From contig JANQOF010000015.1 in assembly GCA_028279215.1 (NCBI GenBank), positions 82,762 to 146,761 of the forward strand: a stretch of DNA of 64,000 bases, written 5' to 3'. The notes under the pieces were generated by a model that made no database searches, was not told the origin of the DNA, and worked only from the letters and a program-made list of their open reading frames with translations. A program made the translations under genes and the position numbers. Shown one piece after another: positions 62,777-64,000 of the stretch. The stretch is from Pirellulales bacterium. Its GTDB lineage: Bacteria > Planctomycetota > Planctomycetia > Pirellulales > Lacipirellulaceae. The first letter of the stretch is position 1, and each line of letters begins with the position of its first letter.

Positions 62777-64000
62777 TTACGGTGAATACGGCAACCGCAG
62801 CGTGTCGCGCAGCTCACGAACGATCCACGCGCCAACGGTGATGCCGCCGACGTCGACTTTCGCTCGGCCGCCAGAATCGATGGGGAGGTCGTTGGGACAC
62901 TCGTCGAGTTCCACTCGCGCTTCGTACCGAGTCGTGATTTCGGGCGTCGCGCCGGGCCATCGAGTGTGCGCTTGCGTCTGAGCGTTGGCTTCGCCCGTTC
63001 CGATTTGTGCGACGTCGACAATCGTGCCCACGAGTGGCTTACTGCCGACCGCGGCAAGTTGTACGCGTACGGTTTGCCCGGGTGAGATCAGTTCGATGTC
63101 GCTTTCGTCGATGGCGAGCAGTACCTCGGCGGCTTCGCCGCTCCCAATGATGGCCACGGTGGTCCCGGAATCTAACCAGGCTCCATGATTGTCGGCGTCC
63201 AGTGGCGATCCTGACCAAGTCGCGAGAGTGATTGACTCGTCGGTTGTGGAACGATCACGTGGCGGGAAGACAAGCCCGCCGCGCGGCGCACGAATCGTCA
63301 ACCGCTCGGCCTCGCTCTGCAGTTCGGTCAGCCTCCGCTGGGCCTCGTCGCGTCGAGATCGGACGGTGGGAAGTTCGCTATTGGCCTTGGGGTCTCGCGC
63401 ACGGAGTGCTTCTAACTGAGCAACCTGCAGTCTTGCGACTTCGAGCTCGCCGGCGAGTTCAATGGTTGCTAAATCGATGTCGGGGTTTGTCAGCTCAGCT
63501 ACCACGTCGTGCTGTTCCACCAGTGTGCCGGGTGCAACGCAAGTGTGTAACTGGCCGCCGATCGTGGTGACGACTTCACGCGCCCCGACAGGAACGACGG
63601 TTGCTTGGCACGTAACCTGATCGGCGATTGACATTCGCCAAACAAGCGCGCCAACCAGAGCAAGTACGCACAACAGCGCAAACGCGCTAATCGGCTGAAA
63701 TTCGCGACGCCGGACCGGGTTGCTGAGTGTGGAACGCAACTGACGAGCGGGGCCTGCGATCACGCTGCCGAACATCACCAAGCCAAGTCCGTAGGCCAGA
63801 ACACCAAGCCCGAGCGGCTTGAGCGCGACGGCGGCGGCCCACGCGATGGTTGCGAGCACCAGCAGCATGTAAGCCGAAGAGAACGCACCGTATATGCCAA
63901 TCCAAGTTGGCTCGCGCGGTTCATTCGATTTCGGTCGCAGCACCAAGGCACTCACCCAACGGTGCCACGCGTCGCGAGATCGTTGCCATAGGTTGGTTGT
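62777..64000 (-). CDS. HlyD-like membrane-fusion protein, 5' end outside window
   Basis: The frame is open to the window edge, so the start is missing; 407 or more residues are present. The edge part (SRDAWHRWVSALVLRPKSNE...TWIGIYG) and the two or three membrane helices before residue 100 resemble the middle of planctomycete proteins that join an M50-type peptidase-like membrane part to a HlyD-type adaptor. The soluble part has two lipoyl-like halves (GGQLHTCVAPGTLVEQHD and RAPRGGLVFPP) around a coiled coil (about residues 150-220), then a beta-barrel. Probably part of an export or maturation complex. Confidence 0.72.
   Translation of the reverse strand, partial: TTNLWQRSRDAWHRWVSALVLRPKSNEPREPTWIGIYGAFSSAYMLLVLATIAWAAAVALKPLGLGVLAYGLGLVMFGSVIAGPARQLRSTLSNPVRRREFQPISAFALLCVLALVGALVWRMSIADQVTCQATVVPVGAREVVTTIGGQLHTCVAPGTLVEQHDVVAELTNPDIDLATIELAGELEVARLQVAQLEALRARDPKANSELPTVRSRRDEAQRRLTELQSEAERLTIRAPRGGLVFPPRDRSTTDESITLATWSGSPLDADNHGAWLDSGTTVAIIGSGEAAEVLLAIDESDIELISPGQTVRVQLAAVGSKPLVGTIVDVAQIGTGEANAQTQAHTRWPGATPEITTRYEARVELDECPNDLPIDSGGRAKVDVGGITVGAWIVRELRDTLRLPYSP

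Overview
The window is typical of a Planctomycetes (Pirellulales-like) chromosome. Pointers are a planctomycete-type bacterial microcompartment (BMC) locus, a zinc-ribbon/Ser-Thr kinase/WD40 giant protein, a PKD-repeat surface protein with an N-terminal Leu-Glu-Arg-Arg motif, DUF3500 and DUF6807 proteins, a membrane-anchored HlyD-like protein, and large proteins in moderately GC-rich DNA. No species can be named from sequence alone. No rRNA, tRNA, CRISPR array or complete insertion sequence was seen.

Layout. 1-924: end of an NCS1-type permease and a small membrane protein. 926-2404: rhamnulokinase. 2410-10367 (minus): a complete BMC operon, read from high to low coordinates: DeoR regulator, PduL phosphotransacylase, two BMC-H hexamer proteins, acetate kinase, BMC-P pentamer, CoA-acylating aldehyde dehydrogenase, BMC-P, a small protein with an encapsulation-peptide-like helix, BMC-P, class II aldolase and a lactate/malate dehydrogenase-fold enzyme. 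With rhamnulokinase this fits aerobic L-rhamnose/L-fucose breakdown: sugar-1-phosphate is cleaved to DHAP and lactaldehyde, and lactaldehyde goes via lactoyl-CoA and lactoyl-phosphate to lactate plus ATP. Three enzymes/proteins carry N-terminal and one a C-terminal helix of the type that docks cargo to the shell.

10594-15108: biotin ligase followed by a Na+-pumping biotin decarboxylase (gamma, beta, alpha/biotin subunits). 15211-24661: a GxxExxY gene between CACAGAG-type repeats, DinB and cupin proteins, an 800-base gap with an orphan terminator and possible structured RNA, a two-domain ABC permease, a large lipoprotein, a frameshifted four-helix-bundle gene, an ABC ATPase, and trpA. 24712-32043: trpB, mutM, a Tat-exported DUF3500 protein, the NAD(P)HX repair pair nnrE/nnrD (divergent), ribF and a DHH phosphoesterase. 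32195-34763: Rieske protein and a cytochrome b fused to a di-heme cytochrome c.

35204-40859: uronate catabolism: a tight minus operon (GH88-like hydrolase, SDR oxidoreductase, KDPG aldolase, KDG kinase) divergent from uronate isomerase. 40868-43104: DUF6807 protein, UbiA prenyltransferase, small lipoprotein. 43404-49186: a three-gene sucrose cluster (sucrose synthase, bifunctional sucrose-phosphate synthase/phosphatase, ROK fructokinase). 49137-64000: type II NADH dehydrogenase, MscS channel, kinase with about 21 WD40 repeats, PKD-repeat protein, a secreted protein, and a 5'-truncated HlyD-like membrane protein at the window edge.

Several intergenic spaces carry inverted repeats (32107-32173, 34919-34954, 35090-35164, 52690-52790, 62707-62751), one family occurring at two distant places. 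Start sites were often moved inward from the longest open frame on the basis of Shine-Dalgarno sites and family length.
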